From a virus, in IMG/VR virus record IMGVR_UViG_3300045741_000574, positions 1 to 43,845 of that record: a stretch of DNA of 43,845 bases; one strand, written 5' to 3'. Positions 24,109 to 31,698 of the stretch are shown here, one piece after another. A program made the position numbers and the translations under genes. The first letter of the stretch is position 1. Every line of letters begins with the position of its first letter. The notes under the pieces were generated by a model that was given only the letters and a program-made list of their open reading frames with translations, was not told the DNA's origin and searched no databases.

Positions 24109-25344
24109 GTGTGGGCTCGCACCGCATTCGAGTCGATCGGCTCCAGCCCGACCGCTGACGGCAACTACGACGACAACGGAGTGACGTTCGTCGCCCCGGT
24201 CGAGTACCCGAGCTTGCAGCTCGGCGGCGCGAACATCGAGCGGCGCTTCGGCGTCCTCAATGGTCTACCGATTGGCGACAACCCCGTCGCCGGGCTCGGC
24301 TTCCTCGGCAACGGGAAGCCCGACGTGATCTTCTTCTCGACCGCTGTCGATTACGGGTACGGCGACAACGGGGTGACGAACAACGCGCTGCACGCATTCG
24401 GCGTCGCCGGCAAGGACTCGAGCGGGAACCTCAGCCAGTGGGGCTGGAGCATGAACAAGGGCTGGTACTACGTGCCCAACAACACGGCCTGGTCGGAGGA
24501 CTGCGTGCTGCCGTGGTTCGGGTCTGGCGCCGAGGTGCTGTCGCTCGACTCGGACGGGTTCACGCTTCGCTCCGACATGGTCTGGCCTGGCCTCATCGGC
24601 TGGGTCGCGTTGAAGCTCCACGGCGGCGGCAACAGGGTGGAGGTCGGCGCGTACTCCCGATCGCTCTCGACGGGCTGGCAGAACATCTCGCTCGGCCTTG
24701 ACCCGTCGGCGGTCTGGATCGTGACCGGCGAGCGCACGACCCACGCACGCACGAACGCGGAACCGCACGCGCTCGGGACGGGCTACGCGGACGTGCTCGG
24801 AAACCGCGGCTGGTCACACGGGATGACCGTCGCCGGCGACCAGCGGTCAACGGGCCAGAACCTAAGCAAGGGCCCGATGCCGCAGCGGGTCGACAGCGGC
24901 GGCAACTGGGACTACGGCTTCACCTACCCGGGCAGCTCCATGATCCAGACCTACTGGTACACGGCCGCACCCGCAGCCTGGCGTCATGGCTACGTCGCGT
25001 TCCAGGCCGACGAGTCGTGGGACGGCTCGCCGCCGATGTTCAGCCACATGACGCGATGCGCCCACGACGCCGTGACGATTCCGAACCCGTATACGAGCTA
25101 CGGCTATTGGAACGGCACGGGCCACACCGCGAACACCGGGCTCGCGATCTCCCCCTCCGAGAAGTTCGTCGCCGGCTGCTTCTACGGCGGCAACGACTCG
25201 ATCGTGACGACCTCGGTGCATGACGCCGCGATCCAGTTCGCCGGCGAGACGTTCCCGGGTCACAACGCGACGCTGATCCGAACGCCGCCCGCGGAGATCA
25301 TCACCGACACGTTCGTGCCCGGCATCATCCGTCGTCCTTCGTGA
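24109..25344 (+). CDS. Receptor-binding/tail tip protein
   Basis: A 411-residue protein, last structural gene before lysis. It is rich in Trp, Tyr, Gly and Asn (MNKGWYYVPNNTAWSEDCV, TYWYTAAPAAWRHGYVAF), as in carbohydrate-binding fibre tips, with repeated beta strands and few long helices. GTG start three bases after the previous stop. Receptor binding is inferred from composition and from being last in the tail cluster. Confidence 0.65.
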   Translation: MWARTAFESIGSSPTADGNYDDNGVTFVAPVEYPSLQLGGANIERRFGVLNGLPIGDNPVAGLGFLGNGKPDVIFFSTAVDYGYGDNGVTNNALHAFGVAGKDSSGNLSQWGWSMNKGWYYVPNNTAWSEDCVLPWFGSGAEVLSLDSDGFTLRSDMVWPGLIGWVALKLHGGGNRVEVGAYSRSLSTGWQNISLGLDPSAVWIVTGERTTHARTNAEPHALGTGYADVLGNRGWSHGMTVAGDQRSTGQNLSKGPMPQRVDSGGNWDYGFTYPGSSMIQTYWYTAAPAAWRHGYVAFQADESWDGSPPMFSHMTRCAHDAVTIPNPYTSYGYWNGTGHTANTGLAISPSEKFVAGCFYGGNDSIVTTSVHDAAIQFAGETFPGHNATLIRTPPAEIITDTFVPGIIRRPS

Positions 25345-25351
25345 CCCGGTT

Positions 25352-25365
25352 CCGATAGACGAGGG
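25352..25365 (+). promoter_or_regulatory. Late-block start motif, site 8 (lysis block)
   Basis: CCGATAGACGAGGG, 15 bases before the ATG at 25367, first gene of the lysis block. The last copy in the window. Confidence 0.8.
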
Positions 25366-25366
25366 C

Positions 25367-25546
25367 ATGGACATCTTCACGCCTGCCCCCGATGACGCCG
25401 AGGTGATCGACTCGATCCTCGACTTCCCGGTGCATGCGATGGACGACGGCGAGGACGGCGACGACTCGGCCGCCCCGAGCGTCCACCTCTATCCCGGCCC
25501 GATCAGGAAGCTGCTCGCGCTCGTCGCGCCGAGGGTCGGCCGGTGA
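25367..25546 (+). CDS. Small acidic protein before endolysin
   Basis: A 59-residue protein at the ATG directly behind the late motif; four-base overlap with the endolysin GTG. The first 38 residues are acidic (PAPDDAEVIDSILDF, MDDGEDGDD) and the end is basic (GPIRKLLALVAPRVGR), possibly membrane-associating. No family was recognised. It may tune endolysin or be an unrelated tail protein. Confidence 0.6.
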   Translation: MDIFTPAPDDAEVIDSILDFPVHAMDDGEDGDDSAAPSVHLYPGPIRKLLALVAPRVGR

Positions 25547-26316
25547 GCAAGCCGATCGTTCGTCCGTACATCGCGAGCTCGTTCGGTGACAGCACCGTCG
25601 GGCAGCGCATCGTCGGTCGCGCGCTCGCTCGAGCCGGCTTCGGGAAGCTGGCGTACGCCACCCGCGTCCGCAGGAAGTGGGACCAGTCGCTCAGCGCCAG
25701 GCTGAACGAGTGGCGCGCGTCCGTCGGGATCACGAACCGTGACCCCGAGTACACGCGCGAGGATCACGCGAAGCTCGCGCGCTGGTGGGACAAGCGGAAC
25801 ATCGTCGACGCGCACGTCGAGCTCGCCCGTCGCGCCGAGAACACCCGGGAGGCCGCCTACCGCGCCCGCGTCGTCGCGCAGTGCGCGTTCCTGCTGTCCC
25901 ACGCGCCCGAGATGCCGTACTCGCAGGACCGGCCCTACTCGAGGAAGCGGCCGCCGACGAAGAGCGACTGCTCCGGGTCCAGCGCCTGGGTCGAGGAGTA
26001 CGCCGGCGGCGAACGCTGGGGGCTGCCGTGGGGGTGGGGCAACACCTGGACGCAGACCGCGTGGTTCAAGGCTCGAAACCGGCTCCTCGTCGCCGGCCGC
26101 GCCGCGTTCGTCGGGATCGCGAAGGCGGGCGACCGCATCTTCTACGGGAAGAGCCAGAACAACCCTTCCCACACTGCCGTCTACCTCGGCGTCGGCTCAG
26201 ATGGCCGCCCGCGGTCGTTCCAGTTCGGCCGCTACCCGTGCCGTGTTGCCGAAGTCGACTATCGACCCGATCGCGTTGCGATCTACTCGGCATGGAACAC
26301 GGAACCGAACGTCTGA
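25543..26316 (+). CDS. Endolysin, NlpC/P60-like cysteine peptidase
   Basis: A 257-residue protein probably cutting peptidoglycan peptides. The catalytic Cys is in KSDCSGSSAWVEEYAGG (about residue 143) and the His in NNPSHTAVYLGVGSDG (about 209), preceded by IAKAGDRIFYG, all in NlpC/P60-like order. Residues 1-130 are basic and helical (TREDHAKLARWWDKRNIVDA) and may bind the wall. No signal peptide is seen, so it needs the nearby membrane proteins for release. GTG start overlapping the gene before. Confidence 0.8.
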   Translation: MSKPIVRPYIASSFGDSTVGQRIVGRALARAGFGKLAYATRVRRKWDQSLSARLNEWRASVGITNRDPEYTREDHAKLARWWDKRNIVDAHVELARRAENTREAAYRARVVAQCAFLLSHAPEMPYSQDRPYSRKRPPTKSDCSGSSAWVEEYAGGERWGLPWGWGNTWTQTAWFKARNRLLVAGRAAFVGIAKAGDRIFYGKSQNNPSHTAVYLGVGSDGRPRSFQFGRYPCRVAEVDYRPDRVAIYSAWNTEPNV

Positions 26317-26325
26317 GGTCGGGGC

Positions 26326-26550
26326 GTGGGCCCGTCGAACCTCGAGGTGGCCTCCGCTTGGTGGAGCCAGTTGTTGCAGAGCGTCGTGGCGTTCGCGCTG
26401 GGGGGCGGCATCCTGGTCTGGGAGACGGTCGTGGAGGAGCATCCTTCAGAAGTCCTCGTCGGCGTTGGAGCCGCCCTCGTCGGGTGGCCTATCGCTGGCT
26501 TCGCGCAACGCTCGGCACGCCGATCAGCAGAGGAGGAGGAGGCTTCGTGA
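26326..26550 (+). CDS. Holin-like membrane protein
   Basis: A 74-residue protein nine bases after the endolysin stop with two hydrophobic segments (SQLLQSVVAFALGGGILVWE and VLVGVGAALVGWPIAGFA) and a charged tail (RSARRSAEEEEAS). Size, two membrane passes and place suggest a holin or antiholin. GTG start; the stop overlaps the next GTG. Confidence 0.7.
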   Translation: MGPSNLEVASAWWSQLLQSVVAFALGGGILVWETVVEEHPSEVLVGVGAALVGWPIAGFAQRSARRSAEEEEAS

Positions 26551-26639
26551 ACAGGGTCTTGCAGCACGCCGTCGCCCTCTACGTCACCGCGTGTGCCGCC
26601 GCGCTCTCCGTGCTCGCGCTCGTCGAGGTCATCCGCTGA
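26547..26639 (+). CDS. Tiny single-pass membrane protein
   Basis: Only 30 residues from a GTG preceded by GGAGGAGG, spanning a single hydrophobic segment (ALYVTACAAALSVLALVEV). It overlaps genes on both sides by a few bases, so it is probably translated. Small lysis-region membrane peptides can modulate holins; this is only a contextual suggestion. Confidence 0.6.
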   Translation: MNRVLQHAVALYVTACAAALSVLALVEVIR

Positions 26640-27007
26640 TGTCCGACGAGGCGAAGCGCGCCGCGGCGGACGCCCGGGTCGCAGCGAACGACGCGAAGAG
26701 GATCGCCCGTCGGCTCGCCGGCACCCAGGGCATCGTCTTCGCGGTCCTCGCGCTGTTCCCGTCGCTCATCGCCGTCGGCCTGCTCGACCGTCGAACCCAG
26801 TCCGACCTCAGGTGCGAACGCTCCGTCATCCGCATCGTCGCGGAGAGCCAGCTGACCGACATGCGGATCGCGAGCGAGAAGGCCGCGACCGCCGAGCTTC
26901 GCGGCGCGTTCACCAGCGAGTACCAGAGGCTGCGAGGTCTGCTCGAGTCCGGCCGGGTCCGGGAGATCCTCGCCGCCAACGACTGCTCACAGAAGGAGGA
27001 GGAATGA
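26639..27007 (+). CDS. Membrane-anchored coiled-coil protein of lysis cassette
   Basis: A 122-residue protein: a charged helix (MSDEAKRAAADARVAANDAK), a membrane segment around residues 30-50 (GIVFAVLALFPSLIAVGLLD), then a longer helical domain (TAELRGAFTSEYQRLRGLLE) ending in acidic residues. The topology could match a spanin-like or holin-regulating protein. A far longer frame in the same register is a shadow of the endolysin region. ATG overlaps the previous stop. Confidence 0.65.
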   Translation: MSDEAKRAAADARVAANDAKRIARRLAGTQGIVFAVLALFPSLIAVGLLDRRTQSDLRCERSVIRIVAESQLTDMRIASEKAATAELRGAFTSEYQRLRGLLESGRVREILAANDCSQKEEE

Positions 27008-27231
27008 TCAAGGCCCTGAAGGCGCTGCTGCTGATGGAGCAGCCGTACATCCGTCTCGCCGTCCGCGCCGTCGTCGTCGGCGTCGGCGTCGCCGTCGCGA
27101 CCGTCCAGGAATCCAGCGACCCGCTCGACAAGGGCGTCTGGATGGGAGCGATCGCCGCCGGCGGATTCGCGGCCCTCGAGATCTTCACGCCGCTGAACCG
27201 GCTCGTCGGCTGGTTCAAGAAGACCCAGTAG
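27004..27231 (+). CDS. Holin candidate
   Basis: A 75-residue protein with two hydrophobic segments (LAVRAVVVGVGVAVATVQ and GVWMGAIAAGGFAALEIFTP), a short loop between them and a basic end (RLVGWFKKTQ). This is the plan of small class II holins, which let the endolysin through the membrane. Ribosome site AGGAGGA overlaps the preceding stop. It is the last gene of the late region; a strong hairpin follows. Confidence 0.75.
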   Translation: MIKALKALLLMEQPYIRLAVRAVVVGVGVAVATVQESSDPLDKGVWMGAIAAGGFAALEIFTPLNRLVGWFKKTQ

Positions 27232-27245
27232 CCGTTCGTGCAGCA

Positions 27246-27273
27246 GGGCGGCGTCCGGACCGGGACGCCGCCC
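27246..27273 (+). terminator. Late-region terminator
   Basis: GGGCGGCGTCC (27246-27256) pairs perfectly with 27263-27273 across a six-base loop; GTGC/GCAC just outside can extend it. It follows the last lysis gene and precedes the early promoter. No T-run. Confidence 0.75.
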
Positions 27274-27282
27274 GCACGAACC

Positions 27283-27312
27283 TTGTGTCCGTCCGATCGG
27301 GTGGTGTAGTCT
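27283..27312 (+). promoter_or_regulatory. Early rightward promoter, SigA-like
   Basis: A -35 TTGTGT (27283-27288), an 18-base spacer and a -10 TAGTCT (27307-27312). About nine bases after the -10 stands GTCAGGGT, also found just after the leftward promoters at 40880 and 43630. It would drive the recombination/replication genes from 27356. Confidence 0.7.
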
Positions 27313-27355
27313 CCCGAACCAGTCAGGGTTCGCACCGATCAGGAAGGACACAGCA

Positions 27356-27607
27356 ATGTCAGAACCGGAGTTTCACTCCACTCTCGTTCGGGCCGCCGCA
27401 CACTGCGCCCTCAACGGTGACATCAGCCTCGCCCGGGATGTCATCGTGCTCGCCGGGCTGCTGCGCGCGCTCGTCATCTTCTCCCCCGGCGACCAGGGCG
27501 CCACTCCCCCCGGCTCATCCCCCGAGCCGACGGCGTCGCCCACCGGTCCTCCCCCTTCCGGTGGGACGCCGGGGGAGAAGCACCTCACCCTCGCGAAGGA
27601 GCAGTGA
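27356..27607 (+). CDS. Early hypothetical protein
   Basis: An 83-residue protein, first gene after the early promoter, with an AGGAAGGAC ribosome site. A helical N-terminal half (FHSTLVRAAAHCALNGD, then ARDVIVLAGLLRALVIFS) is followed by a Pro/Ser/Gly-rich, probably disordered tail. Its stop overlaps the ATG of the RecT gene. No family was recognised. Confidence 0.65.
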   Translation: MSEPEFHSTLVRAAAHCALNGDISLARDVIVLAGLLRALVIFSPGDQGATPPGSSPEPTASPTGPPPSGGTPGEKHLTLAKEQ

Positions 27608-28425
27608 TGTCAGAAGTCGCAACGATCCCGCGTGACCCGAACGTCGAGACGCTCGTTCGGCAGATCTCGTCGTCCGCGTACCTCGAGCGGCTCCAGCAGG
27701 CGCTCGCGCATCCCGGCGAAGCCGCCCGGTACGTGCGGATCGCGATCACCGCGGTCCGGAAGAACCCGGACCTCGCGCTCCTCGAGGACCGCGACTCCGT
27801 GTTCCTCGCGATCCAGCAGTGCGCCACCGACGGCCTCCTCCCCGACGGGCGCGAGGCCGCGATGGTGATCCGCCGTCCGCGCGGCGTCACCGACAAGCGG
27901 AAGGGGAAGGCGCACTACCAGCCGATGATCGGCGGGTTCCGCAAGATCTGCGCCGAGCACGGGTTCCGGCTGGAGGCGTACGTCGTCTACGCGAACGACC
28001 ACTTCCTCGAAGAGATCGCTCCGGCCCACCGGGTCGAGCATCGTCCGCCGCCGCTCGGGAAGCCGCGCGGCGAAGCGATCGGCGCGTGGGCTGTCGCCCG
28101 GCACGCATCGTGGGGCGAGTTCATCGAGGTGATGGACAAGCCCGAGATCGAGCACGTCCGGAAGTCGTCGTCTGCCGGCGCCGGCCCGTGGTCGGAGCAC
28201 TGGGGCGAGATGGCCCGCAAGACGGTGGGCCGCCGCCTCTACAAGACGCTGCCGCTCGGAGCGGTCAGCGAACAGGCCGCCAGAATCATCGCCGCCGACG
28301 ACGAAGCGTACGACGACGACGACGAGGCCGCGGTCGAGGCGACACCGGCGCCGTTGACGCGCGAGGACGCGGAGGAGGTGGCCGACAGCATCATCGAAGC
28401 CGAGGTCGTCCGCGACGACGACTGA
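27607..28425 (+). CDS. recT: RecT-family single-strand annealing protein
   Basis: A 272-residue recombinase that pairs single-stranded DNA. Family hallmarks: SVFLAIQQCATDGLLPDGRE, YQPMIGGFRKICAEHGFRL, AIGAWAVARHASWGEFIEVM, and EHWGEMARKTVGRRLYKTLP. The C-terminus is acidic (DDEAYDDDDEA), as in many single-strand annealing proteins. The ATG at 27607 overlaps the previous stop; a GTG three bases upstream is also possible. A nuclease partner is encoded at 29676. Confidence 0.9.
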   Translation: MSEVATIPRDPNVETLVRQISSSAYLERLQQALAHPGEAARYVRIAITAVRKNPDLALLEDRDSVFLAIQQCATDGLLPDGREAAMVIRRPRGVTDKRKGKAHYQPMIGGFRKICAEHGFRLEAYVVYANDHFLEEIAPAHRVEHRPPPLGKPRGEAIGAWAVARHASWGEFIEVMDKPEIEHVRKSSSAGAGPWSEHWGEMARKTVGRRLYKTLPLGAVSEQAARIIAADDEAYDDDDEAAVEATPAPLTREDAEEVADSIIEAEVVRDDD

Positions 28426-28450
28426 CCCATACCAAGAAGGAGGTATCGCA

Positions 28451-28840
28451 GTGACCACCCCGACCGCCGAGAGCACCGTCGAGTCAGGAACGTGGCGCCG
28501 GCCGTTCGCGGCGCTGCTTCAGGAGCACCGCACCGGCGCGCTCCATCAGGAGCTCTCCGAGGCGCTCGCTGACCTCGTCGGCACCTGCATCACCCTCGAC
28601 AAGCCCGGAACCCTCACCCTCAAGTTGAACGTGATCCCGACGAAGGACGGCCTCACCGTCGTCCTCACGGACACGGTGACGGTGAAGGCCCCGGAGGCGA
28701 AGCGCGGCGGCGCCGTCTACTTCGCTGACCCGCGCGGCAACCTGTCGCGCCGCAACCCGCAGCAGCCGACGCTGCCGCTCCGCGAGCTCCAGACCGACGA
28801 CGAGCCCGCGGCCCTCATCGACCTGGAGGCCACGTCATGA
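28451..28840 (+). CDS. Conserved actinophage protein of unknown function
   Basis: A 129-residue protein with a strong AAGAAGGAGGT site and a GTG start. Helices (RPFAALLQEHRTGALHQELS) lead into a beta core (GTLTLKLNVIPTKDGLTVVL, VTVKAPEAKRGGAVYFADPR) and NLSRRNPQQPTLPLREL. This protein type often stands next to the DUF2303 gene in actinophage recombination clusters. It may support the recombination proteins; no biochemical role is known to me. Confidence 0.7.
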   Translation: MTTPTAESTVESGTWRRPFAALLQEHRTGALHQELSEALADLVGTCITLDKPGTLTLKLNVIPTKDGLTVVLTDTVTVKAPEAKRGGAVYFADPRGNLSRRNPQQPTLPLRELQTDDEPAALIDLEATS

Positions 28841-29673
28841 CCACCGAAGCACTCACCGCGCACGCCGACGGCGACCTCGAAGCGGTGATCCGCACCGCGT
28901 ACGCCGCCGCGACCGGCGCCAAGGTCGACCCGCACGACGTACACACCTACCTCGTGCCCGAAGGCTGGATCCTCGAGACGCCCGACCTGTCGCAGTTCCT
29001 TCCGAAGCCGACGAGGGTGAGGGCCACCTACCGCTTCTCGACGCTCGCGTCGTTCAACCAGTACCTCGAGCGGTTCAGCACCGAGGACACCACGGTGTGG
29101 GTGCCGTCGACGGCGAACGCCATCGTGGCGGTGATCGACGACTCTTCGCCGGGCGACCCGCAGTGGGGCGACCACATCGCCACGCTGACGCTCGAGACGC
29201 CGCCCGAGTGGAAGTACTGGCTCAACGAGAACGGCAAGATGCTGAGGCAGCAGGAGTTCGCGGAGATCATCGAGCAGGGACTCCCCGAGATCCTCGAGCC
29301 GGAAGCCGCGAAGATGCTGGAGATCGCGCAGACGTTCCACGCGCACACCTCGACTACGTTCCGCAGCGCGATCCGGCTCGAGAACGGCGAGCAGCGGATC
29401 CAGTACGACACCACCATCAACGCCGGCGCCGGCCGCAGCAGCGAGCTAAACGTGCCGACCGAGATGACCCTCGCGCTCAGCCCGTTCGTCGGGGAGGACG
29501 CGTACAAGGTGAAGGCGCGGATCGGCTACCGCGTCGGAGAGGGGAAGCTCAGCCTCGGCTACTTCCTCGACCGGCCCGAGCGTGTCGTGCGTGACGCGCT
29601 CGACCGGATCCACACCCGGCTGGCCAATGTGTACCCCGGCCAGGTGTACGTCGGGTCGCCGCCCATCTCCTGA
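28837..29673 (+). CDS. DUF2303 family protein
   Basis: A 278-residue protein with the marks of the DUF2303 (YfdQ) family: RATYRFSTLASFNQYLERF near residue 65, WVPSTANAIVAVIDDSSPG, HIATLTLETPPEWKYWL and LRQQEFAEIIEQGLPEI. It overlaps the previous gene (ATGA). The family is common near recombination genes of phages and prophages; its function is not established. Confidence 0.85.
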   Translation: MTTEALTAHADGDLEAVIRTAYAAATGAKVDPHDVHTYLVPEGWILETPDLSQFLPKPTRVRATYRFSTLASFNQYLERFSTEDTTVWVPSTANAIVAVIDDSSPGDPQWGDHIATLTLETPPEWKYWLNENGKMLRQQEFAEIIEQGLPEILEPEAAKMLEIAQTFHAHTSTTFRSAIRLENGEQRIQYDTTINAGAGRSSELNVPTEMTLALSPFVGEDAYKVKARIGYRVGEGKLSLGYFLDRPERVVRDALDRIHTRLANVYPGQVYVGSPPIS

Positions 29674-29675
29674 GC

Positions 29676-30614
29676 ATGGGCCTGTACCCGATCAAGGAGG
29701 TGCGCCTCTCGGAGGTCGCGCGCGGCTGCGACCGGATGAGCGTGCTTCGGGCGCTCGGGGCCGAGGCGGCAACGCCCGGCCCCGAGGCCGAGGAGTACTT
29801 CGCGCGCGGCATCATCTTCGAGGCGTACATCCTCCGCGGCATCATCCTCGAGCACGGCCGCGAGAACGTCGAGCGGCAGGTCACGATCACCCATCCGCTC
29901 GGGGAAGGCCACGCCGACGCGTACGTGCGAACCACACAGACGCTCGTCGAGGTGAAGAGCTCGACCGGCAACGACGTGGTTGAGGTCGGCGTCGCCCAGC
30001 TGAAGCTGTACATCCGCTACCACCCCGAGGCGACCCGCGGGCTCCTCATCGTCGTGAACCCCTCGACGTTGCAGCCGGCCGAACGGATCCTCGTCGGCCT
30101 CACCGACGCCGAGGCCCTCGAGATCGACCGGCAGATCAACGAGATCGGCCGGCACATCGAGGTCGCGTCGCTCCCGGACCGCGTGTGCCGGATCCCGAGC
30201 GAAGCGCGGAAGCGGTTCTGCCGGTTCGCCGCCCAGTGCTTCATGGGGTGGGAGCCGCCGGACCCGTTCGAGATCGAGGACCCCGAAGACCGTGCCGCGG
30301 CCGCCGACGCGATCCAGTCGATCGTCGGGCTCGCGCTCGAGGAGAAGACCACGAAGGCGTACCTCGAGCGGCTCCAGGCCACACGCCGCGAGCAGCAGGA
30401 GATCCTCTCGGCGCTGGTGCCGGTCGGGGAAGCCGTGATCAACGGGCACTTCGTCCGACGAACGGAGGTGAAGGGACGCAGGTCGTTCGACTTCAAGGCG
30501 TACGAGGCGGCAGGAGCACATAGCTCTGTCGTCGAAGAGTTCACGAAGCACGGGGACCCTCACGACCGGTGGACGGTCAGGCCCCTCGACGACGACACCT
30601 ACGACGACGACTAG
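29676..30614 (+). CDS. Cas4/RecB-like exonuclease with Fe-S cysteines
   Basis: A 312-residue PD-(D/E)XK nuclease, the probable DNA-end-processing partner of RecT. Catalytic residues are visible in EGHADAYVRTTQTLVEVKSS: Asp81, Glu92, Lys94. One Cys near the start (GCDRM, 18) and three later ones (171, 182, 188; RVCRIP, RFCRFAAQCF) give the 1+3 pattern of Cas4-type 4Fe-4S nucleases. The C-terminal 100 residues are helical and then acidic, with KGRRSFDFKAYE. Two bases separate it from the DUF2303 gene, so it belongs to the same operon. Confidence 0.8.
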   Translation: MGLYPIKEVRLSEVARGCDRMSVLRALGAEAATPGPEAEEYFARGIIFEAYILRGIILEHGRENVERQVTITHPLGEGHADAYVRTTQTLVEVKSSTGNDVVEVGVAQLKLYIRYHPEATRGLLIVVNPSTLQPAERILVGLTDAEALEIDRQINEIGRHIEVASLPDRVCRIPSEARKRFCRFAAQCFMGWEPPDPFEIEDPEDRAAAADAIQSIVGLALEEKTTKAYLERLQATRREQQEILSALVPVGEAVINGHFVRRTEVKGRRSFDFKAYEAAGAHSSVVEEFTKHGDPHDRWTVRPLDDDTYDDD

Positions 30615-30623
30615 GAGGTGGCG

Positions 30624-30920
30624 ATGCCTCGCCAACCGTTCGACACCGCGGCCCTACGTCAGTGGGCCGCCTACCAGCCGCGGATCACGACGACCGTGAT
30701 CGCGTCGGACCAGACGACGTTCAACGTCGAAACCGTCGAGATCGACCGGGCCCGGTGGAACCAGATGGTCGCTGACCTCACCGCCGCCGCCGACGAGATC
30801 GACGAGCTCGTCAACGCCACCGAGCAGGCGCTGCTTCTGTGCGAGCGGCCCGCCGTCCAGACGGCCGCCCCCGAGGCGAAGGTGCTCGCCGCCGTCCTCA
30901 AGGGAGCGTTGCGGCGATGA
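30624..30920 (+). CDS. Hypothetical protein after nuclease
   Basis: A 98-residue protein from the ATG five bases after GGAGG. A beta-like start (RITTTVIASDQTTFNVETVE) leads to a long helix (LTAAADEIDELVNATEQALL) and a basic end. Its stop overlaps the next ATG. No family was recognised; the location suggests DNA metabolism. Confidence 0.65.
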   Translation: MPRQPFDTAALRQWAAYQPRITTTVIASDQTTFNVETVEIDRARWNQMVADLTAAADEIDELVNATEQALLLCERPAVQTAAPEAKVLAAVLKGALRR

Positions 30921-31276
30921 TCGTCAGGTCGATCGTCGTGGTCCTCGCCGCGGCCGCGCTCACCGGCTCGGCCGCCGCCGCCCCCACCGGGTACTTCGGG
31001 CCGCCGACCCCGGGCGCGGAGCGGGTCATCTGCGAGATCTTCGGCCCGTACTGCCGGCAGGCCCTCGCGGTCGTCCGGTGCGAGTCGCGGTTCTCGACCT
31101 CGAGCGCGAACGGCCAGTACATCGGCCTGTTCCAGATGGGATCGTGGGAGCGCCGCAAGTACGGGCACGCCTACGGCGCCACGATCGCCGCGGTGTACGG
31201 CCAGGTGCGGGCCGCATATCGCTACTTCGTCGCCAGCGGGAAGGACTGGTCGCCGTGGGAATGCAAGCCATGGTGA
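30917..31276 (+). CDS. Secreted lytic transglycosylase-like protein
   Basis: A 119-residue protein with a clear signal peptide (residues 1-23: hydrophobic core VVVLAAAALTGSAAAA, cut after Ala) and a compact lysozyme-like domain. The putative catalytic Glu is in VVRCESRFSTSSANGQYIGL, followed by FQMGSWERRKYG, and YRYFVASGKDWSPWECKPW at the end, as in the transglycosylase/Rpf-like fold; four Cys could form disulphides. It is in the early operon, far from the lysis genes, so it may modify the wall early, help exclude other phages, or be a second lytic enzyme. Confidence 0.75.
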   Translation: MIVRSIVVVLAAAALTGSAAAAPTGYFGPPTPGAERVICEIFGPYCRQALAVVRCESRFSTSSANGQYIGLFQMGSWERRKYGHAYGATIAAVYGQVRAAYRYFVASGKDWSPWECKPW

Positions 31277-31332
31277 GGGCCGGTGTGGTGCTTCCCGCCG
31301 GGTCCGCGTGGCCGCCCGGCGGCGGCAACGAC

Positions 31333-31698
31333 GTGAACGAGAAGGAGTTCCAGCGCGATCAGGTCATCCCGATGGCCGAGCGGCTCGGGTACCGCTACTA
31401 CCACACGAACCGATCGGTCAGGTCGCCGGCCGGGTTCCCTGATCTCGTGCTCGTCGGCCGCCGCACCGTGTTCGTGGAACTGAAGCGCGAGGACGGGAAG
31501 CCGACCGACCTCCAGATCATGTGGCTGAAGGAGCTCGTGAAGGCCGGGAGCGAGGTGTACGTGGTGCGCCCGACGCTGCTTCAGGACCTCGCGATCATCC
31601 TCGCGACGACGAGGCCGATGTCGATGCTCCAGGCCCACCAGCAGATGGCGCGGCTCAGGCTTCTCAGCGAGCTCGAGCGGTGGGGGATCACGGCATGA
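31333..31698 (+). CDS. VRR-NUC-type nuclease
   Basis: A 121-residue protein from the GTG that gives the usual family start (NEKEFQRDQVIPMAERLG). The nuclease core follows: RSPAGFPDLVLVGRRTVFVE then LKREDGKPTDLQIMWL, containing the Asp and the E-x-K pair of the PD-(D/E)XK/VRR-NUC fold. Similar phage enzymes are thought to resolve branched DNA. An in-frame ATG at 31270 overlapping the previous gene is an alternative start. The stop overlaps the next ATG. Confidence 0.8.
   Translation: MNEKEFQRDQVIPMAERLGYRYYHTNRSVRSPAGFPDLVLVGRRTVFVELKREDGKPTDLQIMWLKELVKAGSEVYVVRPTLLQDLAIILATTRPMSMLQAHQQMARLRLLSELERWGITA

Noticed and set aside
20160-26320. Diversity-generating retroelement at the fibre genes
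   Set aside because: No reverse transcriptase gene and no template/variable repeat pair were seen.
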